DNA of 64,000 bases from NCBI GenBank assembly GCA_036381175.1, contig DASVDI010000058.1, positions 1 through 64,000 of the forward strand, read 5' to 3'. The notes beneath the pieces were generated by a model, which saw only the letters and a program-made list of their open reading frames with translations, was not told the DNA's origin and did not search any database. This DNA is from JAJUFS01 sp036381175 (lineage in GTDB: Bacteria > Pseudomonadota > Gammaproteobacteria > Natronospirales > JAJUFS01). Below, piece by piece: positions 43,445 to 51,889 of the stretch (positions are counted from its first letter, which is position 1; each line of letters begins with the position of its first letter). The translations under genes and the position numbers were made by a program.

Positions 43445-43543
43445 GGCGATGTTGCGTTCCGCCGCCGACAGCAATCGCCTGATGGTCGCCGCATCCGGTG
43501 CGATCGTCTCAAGACTGACGTCAACCAGATTCTCAAGACTCAT
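43445..43543 (-). pseudogene. Truncated HEPN toxin (33-codon stub)
   Basis: A reverse-strand start at 43543 overlaps the end of the nucleotidyltransferase gene (stop at 43533) and reads MSLENLVDVS...RRLLSAAERNIA, the opening of the HEPN protein family that follows such nucleotidyltransferases, then loses similarity at 43444 next to the higA 3' end. Roughly the last two-thirds, including any catalytic motif, is missing. The family resemblance is from memory; the overlap and abrupt junction are seen. Confidence 0.7.
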
Positions 43544-44111
43544 CGGCCGCTCCAATCACGCTCAGGCGCGGTTTCGACAAGATGTCCTTTATGAATGCCG
43601 TATTTTCCTTACGCATGCGATCCCATTCCTCCTTGTTGTAAATTTTTGGATTCACTTCGCGGCCAAGAATTTCCTGCGCCGGATAGAGCGCCCCCACCAA
43701 TTCGGCAAAATTCGCATCGCCGACAATCAACAGATCCACGTCGCTGCCGGCCCTCTCCTTACCACTGGCCATTGAGCCGAACACGAACGCGAGATCAATC
43801 TTGTCCGCCAGCGGCTCAAGTGCCTGTCGGATTATTTCGGTCACGCCAATGGTCTTCTTGATGATATCGATCAGCTCGCCGTAAATCGGGCAGCGCGGAT
43901 TTGCCTGGTAGTGGTGCTGGTTGCCGATCGGGGTCATGGTCAGGATGCCGGCCGCCAGCATGCGATCGAGCTCGCGCTTGATGGTCGCAACGCCCATTCC
44001 TGTCAGGCGAAGGATCTCTTTCGTGTAGAAGCTCCGTTCCGGCTGGCCGTACAACAGGCCGAGCACCTTTTGCTGGGTTTCGGTAAATAATGCGTCGCCG
44101 AGCTGGCTCAT
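43533..44111 (-). CDS. HTH-nucleotidyltransferase (MNT antitoxin type)
   Basis: 192 residues. Residues 8-75 form a winged HTH (ETQQKVLGLLYGQPERSFYTKEILRLTGMGVATIKREL, wing ILTMTPIGNQHHYQA). Residues about 100-190 are a minimal nucleotidyltransferase with the signature VFGSMASGKERAGSDVDLLIVGD. MNT proteins are antitoxins of HEPN ribonucleases, adenylylating them. The downstream HEPN gene is a stub, so this is an orphan antitoxin that retains a DNA-binding domain. A 46-bp compound operator lies 12 bases upstream of its ATG. Confidence 0.88.
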   Translation of the reverse strand: MSQLGDALFTETQQKVLGLLYGQPERSFYTKEILRLTGMGVATIKRELDRMLAAGILTMTPIGNQHHYQANPRCPIYGELIDIIKKTIGVTEIIRQALEPLADKIDLAFVFGSMASGKERAGSDVDLLIVGDANFAELVGALYPAQEILGREVNPKIYNKEEWDRMRKENTAFIKDILSKPRLSVIGAADES

Positions 44112-44123
44112 TCGATCAATTCC

Positions 44124-44169
44124 GATAGTTCATTTATTATGAACTTTAGTTCACTATTTATGAACTATC
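44124..44169. promoter_or_regulatory. 46-bp compound operator, copy B (before the nucleotidyltransferase)
   Basis: Same design as copy A: GATA-GTTC-N9-GAAC-N4-GTTC-N9-GAAC-TATC, same length and spacing; only the spacers differ. It lies 12 bases upstream of the nucleotidyltransferase start and upstream of a weak divergent frame. Confidence 0.75.
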
Positions 44170-44191
44170 AAGTCCTCGGCAACTCCCCAAA

Positions 44192-44380
44192 GTGCATATT
44201 ACGTCCCTGGAACGCATGGTCAGGGATCGTGCGACGGAAGTTGCCGAGGAAGACATCGAGCGCGTAAGCCGTACGATGGCTCTCGAAGACCAGTTGCCGG
44301 ACGCGCAGGTGACGCGTGAACAACTTGAGGAACGCCGCGATGCATTGCTGCGCGGTTCATGGAGGAATTTGTGGAAGTAA
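44192..44380 (+). CDS. Short charged frame, uncertain gene or remnant
   Basis: 62 codons from a GTG (or 54 from an ATG at 44216), rich in Arg and Glu (RDRATEVAEEDIERVSRTMA, EQLEERRDALLRGSW), predicted all-helical. Codon third positions look coding-like, but no ribosome site is evident and an in-frame stop lies upstream at 44147. It may be a small partner gene under operator B or the 3' end of a decayed gene. No family was recognised. Confidence 0.3.
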   Translation: MHITSLERMVRDRATEVAEEDIERVSRTMALEDQLPDAQVTREQLEERRDALLRGSWRNLWK

Positions 44381-44527
44381 TGGACGACTTGCTGCAACAG
44401 AATCCGCCCGGGGGGCGACGCCGCTCTCGGCAGGCACTCATCTGCGAGCCCTGAGAATTGCACTGTTCCACCCCACCCGCGTTTGCGCTAGCGTGCGAAG
44501 CAACAACAACAAGCACCGGGGCCAATC

Positions 44528-45568
44528 ATGAAATTCCAGCAACGCGATATCCGGGCGGCGGCGGATGCCGGCATTTTCAGCGCCGCGCAGGCGACCGCAT
44601 TCGAGGCGTGGCTGCTGGCGCGCTACGAACACGTGGTCGCATTTCGGCCCGCGCACATTCTTTATTACCTGGGCGGGCTGATCGCGATCGGCGCGGTGTC
44701 GATGTTCATCACGCTGGCGTGGGAACGCTGGGCGGGCGCACCGATGCTCATACTTGCGCTCGGTTTCGCGGCGCTCGGCGTTGCATTGACGCACTGGTTT
44801 CTCCGTCGCGGCTTCACGGTGCCGGCGGGCATCATGATCACGCTCGCCGTGGCGACGACGCCGCTTGCGGTGTATTCGCTGCAGCATCTGCTCGGCTTCT
44901 GGGAGGCGGGTCATAACCGTTCCGTGACGGACTTCCATCGCTACATCGATTGGCGCTGGTTCTTCATGGAGATGGCAACGCTCATTACCGCAAGCATCGC
45001 GCTGTGGCGTTACCGCATGCCGTTTTTGATGCTGCCGGTGGGCGTGGTGCTGTGGTATCTGAGCATGGATCTCGTGCCGTTTTTTTTCCAGGATCTCGAC
45101 CACACCTGGGAGTTGCGCAAGCTCACGACGCTGTACATGGGTATTGTCACGACCGGGCTCGCGTTCTGGGTGGACGTGCGCAGTGCGCGCGCGAAGGATT
45201 ACGCGTTCTGGCTGTATCTTTTCGGTGTGCTGATGTTCTGGTGCGGATTGAGCACGATGCATTCCGACAGTGAACTGAACAAGTTCATTTACTGCCTGAT
45301 CAATCTCGGCATGATCGCGATCGGCGGGCTGCTGATGCGCCGCGTGTTTGCGGTGTTTGGTGCGCTCGGCGTCGCGGGCTATTTGTTTCACCTCGCGGAT
45401 CTCTTCTCCGGCAGCCTGTTGTTTCCGGTGCTGCTCGCAGCGATGGGTATCGGCATCGTGTTCGCAGGTCTTTTCTGGCAGCGAAACGAGGCACGCATTC
45501 ATTCAGCGCTCCTGGACCTGCTGCCGGTGCCGGTACGCCGTCTCGTGGAGCATGCGCACGGCAGTTAA
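44528..45568 (+). CDS. DUF2157-like polytopic membrane protein
   Basis: 346 residues. A short cytoplasmic N-terminus (QQRDIRAAADAGIFSAAQATAFEAWL) typical of DUF2157 precedes about ten transmembrane helices (ILYYLGGLIAIGAVSMFITL, MLILALGFAALGVALTHW, and so on to FPVLLAAMGIGIVFAGLFW). The C-terminus is cytoplasmic and ends LVEHAHGS. The family has no assigned function. It is outside the accessory region and codon use returns to the GC-rich background. Confidence 0.8.
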   Translation: MKFQQRDIRAAADAGIFSAAQATAFEAWLLARYEHVVAFRPAHILYYLGGLIAIGAVSMFITLAWERWAGAPMLILALGFAALGVALTHWFLRRGFTVPAGIMITLAVATTPLAVYSLQHLLGFWEAGHNRSVTDFHRYIDWRWFFMEMATLITASIALWRYRMPFLMLPVGVVLWYLSMDLVPFFFQDLDHTWELRKLTTLYMGIVTTGLAFWVDVRSARAKDYAFWLYLFGVLMFWCGLSTMHSDSELNKFIYCLINLGMIAIGGLLMRRVFAVFGALGVAGYLFHLADLFSGSLLFPVLLAAMGIGIVFAGLFWQRNEARIHSALLDLLPVPVRRLVEHAHGS

Positions 45569-45605
45569 GTTGCACAGAATTTCCTGGCTGGATCAAGAAA
45601 ACCGT

Positions 45606-45712
45606 GCAGGTTTTCGCGCTGCGCGCCAGCGTCGCGACGCTGTTCTTTTTTTACTGGACTACGAAAGCCGTCCATGGCTTTCGCGCTCCGCGCCAGCGTT
45701 GCCACGCTGTTC
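45606..45712. repeat. Two diverged direct repeats (about 38 bp)
   Basis: TTTCGCGCTGCGCGCCAGCG (45612) and TTTCGCGCTCCGCGCCAGCG (about 45678), each followed by a nearly matching ACGCTGTTC block. They occupy most of the 303-base gap after the DUF2157 gene; no gene is seen there. Confidence 0.6.
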
Positions 45713-45834
45713 AAATCCGTTGCCTACGGATTTGTCCCGTCTGCACGCGATAAGCGTGAGGCGGGAATGACGGCTTCGTTTGATGACAGGCGAGCACGGC
45801 AATGACAGCGTCGTCAGCGGATCAACCCACACGC

Positions 45835-45863
45835 CGTCATTCCCGGTATTCCCGGGAATCCAG
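45835..45863. repeat. Family D intergenic repeat
   Basis: CGTCATTCCCGGTATTCCCG then GGAATCCAG, ending 9 bases before the histidine kinase stop. Confidence 0.75.
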
Positions 45864-45871
45864 CTTTACCT

Positions 45872-48658
45872 TCACGCGCTCCCGTCTGCCTGCGAAAGCA
45901 TGTCGCGCACTTTCTGCGCGAGCAGGTGACGCTGGTAGGGTTTCTGCAGGAGCTGCACGCCTTCGTCGAGGCGCCCCTGGCGCACGATTGCGCTTTCGTT
46001 GTAGCCGGATGTGTAGAGCACTTTCAGTTTCGGCCGTATTTGCCGGGCCTTCTCGACAAGCGCGGGGCCATCCATGCCACCGGACATGACGACATCGGTG
46101 AACAGCAGATCGATATCTTCTTCCTTGCGGATGATGTCGAGCGCGTTCGGCCCGTCGGGTGCCGAGATCACGTGATATCCGAAGGCTTCGAGCTGGCTTT
46201 CGGCGTGCATGCGGACAAGCTCGTCGTCCTCCACCACCAGGATTTTCTCGCCGCCGCCGCGCTGGCCTTCCTGCATCCTCCCGGGTGCGGCTGACGCGCC
46301 GGCTTGCCGCGTGCGCGGCAGGTAGACGCGCACGGTGGTGCCCTGGCCGAGCCCGGATTCAATCCGGATATGACCGCCGGACTGGCGCACGAAACCATAG
46401 GCCATGCTCAAGCCAAGGCCCGTGCCCCTGCCCTTTTCCTTTGTTGTGAAGAAGGGATCGAAGACGCGGTCGAGGATGTCGGGCGGTATGCCGGTGCCGG
46501 TGTCGCACACGGCGAGCATGACGTAGCAGCCGGGTTCGGCGTCGGCGTGGCGCGCGACGTAATCGTCATCGAGCTCGGCGTTGGCGGTTTCAACGGTGAG
46601 CTTGCCGCCTTCGGGCATGGCGTCCTTGGCGTTGAGCGCGAGGTTGAGCATCACGGATTCGAGCTGCGCGGGATCGACGAACGCATTCCACAGGTCATGC
46701 GCTGCGGTGGTTTCGATGTCGATGTTTTCCGGCAATGCGCGGCGCAGGAAGTTTTCCATGCGCATCACGAGCGCCTCAACGTCAACGGCTTTCGGCTGCA
46801 GCGGCTGGCGGCGCGCGAAGGCGAGCAGCCCGTGGGTAAGTTCGGCACCGCGCGTTGCCGCATCGCGTGTCATCAATGCAAGGTTCTTCAACTCGGGATT
46901 ATCGGGCAGGCGATCAGCGATCGTTTCGGCGTTGCCGAGGATGACGGTGAGCAAATTGTTGAAATCATGCGCGATGCCACCGGTCAGGTGCCCGACAGCT
47001 TCGAGCCGCTGCGACTGGCGCAGTTGCTCTTCCAGCGCGAGACGTTCGGTGATGTCGGTGTTGATGCAGAGTATGCGCGTGGGCTTGCCGGCGTCGTTCG
47101 CGACCAGCGCCATCACGGCCTCAACCGTGAACAGGCCACCGTCCTTTCGTTTCTGCGCGAGCATGCCGGACCACTCGCCAGTTTCCATCAGCTGGCGCAT
47201 GGCCATGTCGAAGGCGGCCGGGTCGGCTTCGAGCAGTTCGCGCTTGTTCCTGCCGATGATTTCATCCGTCTTCCAGCCGTAAAGGCGTTCCGCGCCCTTG
47301 TTCCAGAACAGGGTCAGCGAATGGATATCGCTGACGATGATGGCGTCTTGCGCCTTGTCGAGCAGTGCCGCCTGTTCTTCAAGACGAACTTCGCGCTCCT
47401 TGGCAATGGAGATGTCGTTCATGCCACCGACCATGCGCATCGCGCGACCGGTCTGATCGCGCGCAACGACGTAGCCGCGCATCCAGACATCAGCGTAGGA
47501 GCCGTTCGCGCGCCGGAAGCGATATTCGGCGCTCCATTCGTCGCTGTCTCCCCGGATCGCTTTCTGCAGGAGCCCTTGAACGCGTGCGCGGTCGTCGGGA
47601 TGAATGCGCTCGACAAACGAGCGTGAAGACGGCCCGATGTTTTGTGGCGTGTAGCCGAAGGCTTCGCGCACACCTTCGTTCCACCACACGCGATCATGTA
47701 CAAGGTCCCAATCCCAGATGGTGTCGGACGCGGCTTTTGCCACGAGACGAAAGCGTTCTTCGCTTTCGCGCACTTGCTCTTCGGCATGCCGGTCGCGGGT
47801 GATGTCCTGCAGCGTGCCGAACAGCCACGCCGGCTGATTGTCTTCATCGAAACTGATTTCCACGCGTTCACGCACCCAGCGCACTTCGCCGTCTGTCGGG
47901 CGGATGATGCGATGCTCGAACTCGCCCGGCAGATCATTGCCTGCCATGAAATGCTTTCTTTGTTCGAGGAAGGCATCGCGGTCGGCCGGGTGCAGGACGC
48001 TGGCCAACGCATCCGTTGTCAGCGGCTTGTCACGGGAGATGCCGGTGATGCGGAACATCTCGTCGGACCACACGCGGCTTTCATCGCGAATGCCGAGCTG
48101 CCAGCTTCCGACATTCGCAACGCGCTGCGCGACGCGCAGGTGCTCATTGAGAGAACGCAGCTCCCCCGCATAGCGCATCACTTCCGCGGCAAGGCGATCA
48201 GCGCGCGCGGCGTGCAGCGATTCGTCTTCATCGTGGCTCCGCTGTTCGCGGAAGTGAACAATATCGGTGACGTCTTCAAGCCGGTGCACGATGTAGCGCA
48301 GTTGTCCGTCGGCATCGTGAATCGGAGAATCGGCGAGGCTCCAGTAGCGTTCTTCGAATTCGCCTTTCTTTCCGTTGCGTGCAGGAATCGCGTAGCGCTG
48401 TATCGGCACCGCGTGGGGCTTGCCGGTTTCCTTGACGTGATCGAGCGAGGCGCGCAGTTGGCGGACGTTCTCGAAGGAGCGCGGATCGGTGGGATCAACG
48501 GGAAAGGCGGTATCGAATCGCTTGCCGATGACGTCTTCACGCTGCGCGCCGACGGTTGCGAGAAACACATCGTTGGCCGCGAGGATGACGTAGTCATCCA
48601 CGTCGAAGACCACGAAAGGTACGGGTGCCGCCTCGAAAACCCGAAGAAAATCGATCAT
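45872..48658 (-). CDS. Multi-PAS hybrid histidine kinase with receiver domain
   Basis: About 928 residues from the ATG at 48658 (AGAGG six bases upstream; in-frame starts up to 48781 exist but fit less well). Soluble, no membrane helices. Order: four PAS/PAC units (FEAAPVPFVVFDVDDYVILAAND; VGSWQLGIRDESRVWSDE; DTIWDWDLVHDRVWWNEG; DAIIVSDIHSLTLFWNKGAERLYGW), an H-box VGHLTGGIAHDFNNLL, an ATPase (NLALNAKDAMPEGG, DTGTGIPPDILDRVFDPFF, GTGLGLSMAYGFV), and a receiver (ILVVEDDELVRM, LLFTDVVMSGGMDG). No output regulator is adjacent, so the target is unknown; the receiver may return phosphate or act in a relay. Confidence 0.92.
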   Translation of the reverse strand: MIDFLRVFEAAPVPFVVFDVDDYVILAANDVFLATVGAQREDVIGKRFDTAFPVDPTDPRSFENVRQLRASLDHVKETGKPHAVPIQRYAIPARNGKKGEFEERYWSLADSPIHDADGQLRYIVHRLEDVTDIVHFREQRSHDEDESLHAARADRLAAEVMRYAGELRSLNEHLRVAQRVANVGSWQLGIRDESRVWSDEMFRITGISRDKPLTTDALASVLHPADRDAFLEQRKHFMAGNDLPGEFEHRIIRPTDGEVRWVRERVEISFDEDNQPAWLFGTLQDITRDRHAEEQVRESEERFRLVAKAASDTIWDWDLVHDRVWWNEGVREAFGYTPQNIGPSSRSFVERIHPDDRARVQGLLQKAIRGDSDEWSAEYRFRRANGSYADVWMRGYVVARDQTGRAMRMVGGMNDISIAKEREVRLEEQAALLDKAQDAIIVSDIHSLTLFWNKGAERLYGWKTDEIIGRNKRELLEADPAAFDMAMRQLMETGEWSGMLAQKRKDGGLFTVEAVMALVANDAGKPTRILCINTDITERLALEEQLRQSQRLEAVGHLTGGIAHDFNNLLTVILGNAETIADRLPDNPELKNLALMTRDAATRGAELTHGLLAFARRQPLQPKAVDVEALVMRMENFLRRALPENIDIETTAAHDLWNAFVDPAQLESVMLNLALNAKDAMPEGGKLTVETANAELDDDYVARHADAEPGCYVMLAVCDTGTGIPPDILDRVFDPFFTTKEKGRGTGLGLSMAYGFVRQSGGHIRIESGLGQGTTVRVYLPRTRQAGASAAPGRMQEGQRGGGEKILVVEDDELVRMHAESQLEAFGYHVISAPDGPNALDIIRKEEDIDLLFTDVVMSGGMDGPALVEKARQIRPKLKVLYTSGYNESAIVRQGRLDEGVQLLQKPYQRHLLAQKVRDMLSQADGSA

Positions 48659-48784
48659 CTGCATCCTCTGCATGAGCAAAGTCCATGGACGCTGGCGCGA
48701 AAAACGAACGCACCTCATGATCACTTTGTGTCTTTGCGGATTGCTTTCAACGCAGCGCGCGGACGCCGCTGCGTTGCGCAAATG

Positions 48785-48875
48785 TTCCCGGACTCAGCAC
48801 GCCGCACGCACCTGCATCCGGGCTACGTGGCATTGAGCGGTTCGTAGCCCGGATGAAATGCAATGGAATCCGGGT
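48785..48875. repeat. Two facing family E repeats
   Basis: One copy ends TGCATCCGGGCTACG (48785-48827), the other starts CGTAGCCCGGATGAAATGC (48843-48875). Facing each other, they can form a long hairpin in the gap after the SRAP gene. Confidence 0.7.
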
Positions 48876-48895
48876 TGCTCAGAGGCCGGATTGCG

Positions 48896-49579
48896 TCAAC
48901 GCCAAGCCTTCACTTCTTCCAGGCATTCCGGCCCGTGGTGCTTCGGGCTGTTCACTACGGTGGAGATGCGATGCATGGTGAGCGATCCGCGCCAGGGAAT
49001 GAGCAGCGCGGTGAGTTGGTCCTGCGTTGAACCGGGATCAAGCCAAATCCTGCAGCCTTCGGCGTCGAGGATGACGGGCATGCGGTGGTGGATCGGTTTT
49101 ACTTGCGCGGAGGGTTCGGTGGTAAGCGTGAGGAAGTTTTCTTCGGGCCCGCCTTCCTTGTTGTTGCCGACTGTCCAGAGGCCCGCGATCGCGAACGGCT
49201 CGTAGCCTTCCCTGTGCAAGGCCCAGGGTTTTTTTCCGTCTTCGCTCGGCTGCCATTCATACCATCCGCTTGTCGGCACGAGACAGCGCTGCTTCGTGGC
49301 CGCCTGCTTGAACATCGGCTTCTCGAAAAGGGTTTCGCTGCGCGCGTTGATCTGCGCCTTGTTCGGATCTTTCATCCAGCGCGGCGCGAAACCCCAGCGC
49401 ATGTCGGAGACGACAAGCTCGCCTTCAATGACGCGCAGGATGGGTGCGGTTTGCGAGGGCGCGATGTTGTAGCGCGGTGATTCGAACGCAGCCGCAACTG
49501 GCGCAGGATTGAAACCTTCCGGGAACAGGGTGTTCCGCGCGGATTCGGGTGGCGTGACGATGAAGTAGCGGCCGGGCAT
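48896..49579 (-). CDS. SRAP-domain (HMCES/YedK) protein with Pro at position 2
   Basis: 227 residues, normal SRAP length, ATG at 49579 behind GGAG. The family caps abasic sites in single-stranded DNA through Cys2, exposed after Met removal, forming a thiazolidine. Here the start is MPGRYF instead of MCGRYF: the codon is CCC. Other active-site elements remain: YNIAPSQ, INARSETLFEKPMFK, SGWYEW and IHHRMPVIL. An N-terminal Pro could still form a Schiff base with an abasic site, as Pro does in Fpg/Nei glycosylases, so an altered (lyase-like) activity rather than simple loss is conceivable. Single gene. Confidence 0.92.
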   Translation of the reverse strand: MPGRYFIVTPPESARNTLFPEGFNPAPVAAAFESPRYNIAPSQTAPILRVIEGELVVSDMRWGFAPRWMKDPNKAQINARSETLFEKPMFKQAATKQRCLVPTSGWYEWQPSEDGKKPWALHREGYEPFAIAGLWTVGNNKEGGPEENFLTLTTEPSAQVKPIHHRMPVILDAEGCRIWLDPGSTQDQLTALLIPWRGSLTMHRISTVVNSPKHHGPECLEEVKAWR

Positions 49580-49674
49580 GGGATCTCCGCGAGCAGGGGG
49601 TTTGGTGATTGTAGGTGAAGGTCGGGCGGAAAAGGTTCTTCACGATAGCTGCGTATCGCCGTCATTCAACAGGC

Positions 49675-49757
49675 AGGGCGGATCAGGCGCAGCCGTAATT
49701 CGCCGTTCAGACGGATTCCTGGAGCAAGGCGGATTACACTTCGCTAATCCGCCCTAT
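49675..49757. repeat. Family B intergenic repeat (rearranged copy)
   Basis: Begins AGGGCGGATCAGGCGCAGCC and ends GGCGGATTACACTTCGCTAATCCGCCC. Part of a 460-base gap without genes between the SRAP and subtilase genes. Confidence 0.7.
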
Positions 49758-49828
49758 GTTGAGCGTGTGATGCGCAAAAGAAACCTGGTTTCGGTTCTCT
49801 TTTGACTGGGCATCCAACACCGCACTGC

Positions 49829-49857
49829 CGTCATTCCCGGTATTCCCGGGAATCCAG
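49829..49857. repeat. Family D intergenic repeat
   Basis: CCGTCATTCCCGGTATTCCCG then GGAATCCAG, about 180 bases before the subtilase start. Confidence 0.75.
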
Positions 49858-50039
49858 TTTTAGCTCTCCAGCCCTTCCCAATCGCATGACGCGACATAAA
49901 AGCAAATTTGTACCGCGTTTCCCGTATTTTTTTGCCAGATTTCCCGTACTAGCGTGTAGGCCGTTCCACTCACTGAAAAACAAAAAGGCCACGGATTGCC
50001 CCGCGCGCGTCCAACAATTCTTTTAAAAGGGGAAATACC

Positions 50040-51818
50040 GTGTCTAAAAACAAACTCATTCGAGCTGCCGGATGCAGCGTGATTCTTGCGTTCTGCATGA
50101 GCGCGGCGGCAGTCGCCGCAGGCGAGAAAAGCCGCGTCTATGTCGGCTTTGCACCGGGCCAGGCGAGCGCTGTGGCGCAAACCCTGAATGCCAACGGTGG
50201 GAAAACCCATTACCGCTTCGAATCCTTGAACGCCTTTTCGGTAACGGTGCCGGCCGCGGCATTGGCCGGTCTGCGCAACAATCCGAACGTCACGTACATT
50301 GAAGAGGATCCGAAACGCTTTTTGATGTCGCAGACAGTGCCGTACGGCATTTCCATGGTGCAGGCGGACAACCTCGCGCTGCAGCCGGCTTCGGCGAACC
50401 GCACGGTCTGCATCATCGATTCCGGTTACGACCTCGGCCATGAAGACCTGCCCTTGAACAACGTCAACGGCACGAATGATTCCGGCACCGGCAACTGGTA
50501 CACGGATGAAAACAGTCACGGCACGCACGTCGCGGGCACGATCGCCGCGCTGGACAACGCACTGGGTGTGACCGGCGTTTTCCGTAACGAGAACGTCAAT
50601 TTGCACATCATCAAGGTGTTCGGCGCGGACGGCTGGGCCTATTCCTCGACGCTCGTGGATGCGGGCTTGCGCTGCGAAGATGCCGGCGCGAACGTGATCA
50701 GCATGTCGCTGGGCGGCACGTTCTCCTCGCGCACGGAAGAGGCGTATTTCGCCGATGCCAACAGCCGCGGCGTGCTTTCGATTGCCGCCGCCGGCAACGA
50801 TGGCAACACGCGCCACAGCTACCCGGCCTCCTATGATTCCGTGGTTTCGGTGGCCGCGATTGACGAAAGCAAGACGGTTGCCGCGTTCTCACAGCAGACC
50901 GACCAGGTCGAACTCGCCGGCCCGGGTGTGCTGGTGCTTTCCACGGTGCCGATGGGTACGGGATCGGAAGCGTCCGTCACCGTCGGCACGGACGGCTTCG
51001 CCGGCATCGGCATGGAAGGCTCGCCCACCGGCAGCGCCACGGGACCGCTGGTTGATTGCGGCATCGGCAGCGCGGCGTGTCCGGGTGGCGGCGGCCAGGT
51101 CTGCCTGATCCAGCGCGGCGAGATTTCGTTCGCGGAGAAAGTGCAGGCCTGCGAAGCCGGTGGCGGTGCGGCTGCGGTGATCTACAACAACGTACCGGGC
51201 GGGCTGTCCGGCACGCTGGGCACCACGGTCACCAGCATTCCGTCACTGGGCATTTCCGACGCCGACGGCGCGGCATTGTCGAATCGTCTTGGCGAATCCG
51301 CAACAGTGGTGATTGGCGTCGGCAACTATGCGTATTTCGACGGTACGTCGATGGCCACACCGCACGTCTCGGGCGTTGCCGCGCTGGTCTGGAGCAATCA
51401 CACCAGTTGCACGAACACCGAAATCCGCAATGCCCTTCGCGCGACCGCCGAAGATCTCGGCGCTGCGGGCCGCGATAACGCCTACGGTTACGGTCTTGTG
51501 CAGGCAACAGCGGCAAGCGACTACCTCACCGCCAACGGTTGCGGCGGCGGTGGCGGTGATCCCGAACCCGAACCCGGCGATATCGCTCTGTCCACGTCCG
51601 CCTACAAGGTGAAAGGCGTGCAGCACGTTGACCTCGCCTGGAGCGGCGCGGCGTCCGCGAACGTTGATGTCTATCGTGACGGCAACGTCATTACGACAAC
51701 AGCGAACGATGGTGCCTACACCGACAACATCGGCGCGAAGGGCAATGGCAGCTACAGCTACCAGGTCTGCGAAGCGGGAACAGCGACCTGCTCGGCGACG
51801 GTGCAGGCCAGCTTCTGA
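50040..51818 (+). CDS. Secreted subtilisin-like (S8) protease with PA insert
   Basis: 592 residues from a GTG at 50040 behind AGGGGA. Sec signal (CSVILAFCMSAAAVAA), then an inhibitor-like propeptide (RVYVGFAPGQASAVAQTLN...FSVTVPAAALAGLRNNPNVTYIEED). The catalytic triad is complete: Asp127 (CIIDSGYD), His160 (HGTHVAGT), Ser437 (DGTSMATPHVSG). Between His and Ser sits a protease-associated (PA) domain (about 300-420; CPGGGGQVCLIQRGEISFAEKV). After a Gly/Pro/Glu linker comes a beta-sandwich of about 85 residues like a fibronectin/Ig module, probably for substrate or surface binding. Several cysteines suit a secreted enzyme. Confidence 0.95.
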   Translation: MSKNKLIRAAGCSVILAFCMSAAAVAAGEKSRVYVGFAPGQASAVAQTLNANGGKTHYRFESLNAFSVTVPAAALAGLRNNPNVTYIEEDPKRFLMSQTVPYGISMVQADNLALQPASANRTVCIIDSGYDLGHEDLPLNNVNGTNDSGTGNWYTDENSHGTHVAGTIAALDNALGVTGVFRNENVNLHIIKVFGADGWAYSSTLVDAGLRCEDAGANVISMSLGGTFSSRTEEAYFADANSRGVLSIAAAGNDGNTRHSYPASYDSVVSVAAIDESKTVAAFSQQTDQVELAGPGVLVLSTVPMGTGSEASVTVGTDGFAGIGMEGSPTGSATGPLVDCGIGSAACPGGGGQVCLIQRGEISFAEKVQACEAGGGAAAVIYNNVPGGLSGTLGTTVTSIPSLGISDADGAALSNRLGESATVVIGVGNYAYFDGTSMATPHVSGVAALVWSNHTSCTNTEIRNALRATAEDLGAAGRDNAYGYGLVQATAASDYLTANGCGGGGGDPEPEPGDIALSTSAYKVKGVQHVDLAWSGAASANVDVYRDGNVITTTANDGAYTDNIGAKGNGSYSYQVCEAGTATCSATVQASF

Positions 51819-51846
51819 ACCGGTCCGAACACAACGCGTGCATTGG

Positions 51847-51872
51847 AGGGGCCGCAAGGCCCCTTCGTTTTA
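51847..51872. terminator. Rho-independent terminator after the subtilase
   Basis: Stem AGGGGCC-GCAA-GGCCCCT followed by TCGTTTTAT, 28 bases after the stop. It may also limit read-through from the reverse-strand AbiE-like pair. Confidence 0.85.
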
Positions 51873-51889
51873 TGAAGCCTTCGGCCGTG

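Noticed and set aside
42887..43555. 222-codon reverse frame covering HigBA
   Set aside because: Only its first 33 codons resemble a protein family (HEPN stub); the rest is antisense to higB and higA.
46304..47626. 440-codon and neighbouring 401-codon forward frames opposite the histidine kinase
   Set aside because: The reverse strand encodes unmistakable PAS, H-box, ATPase and receiver motifs; the forward frames show none.
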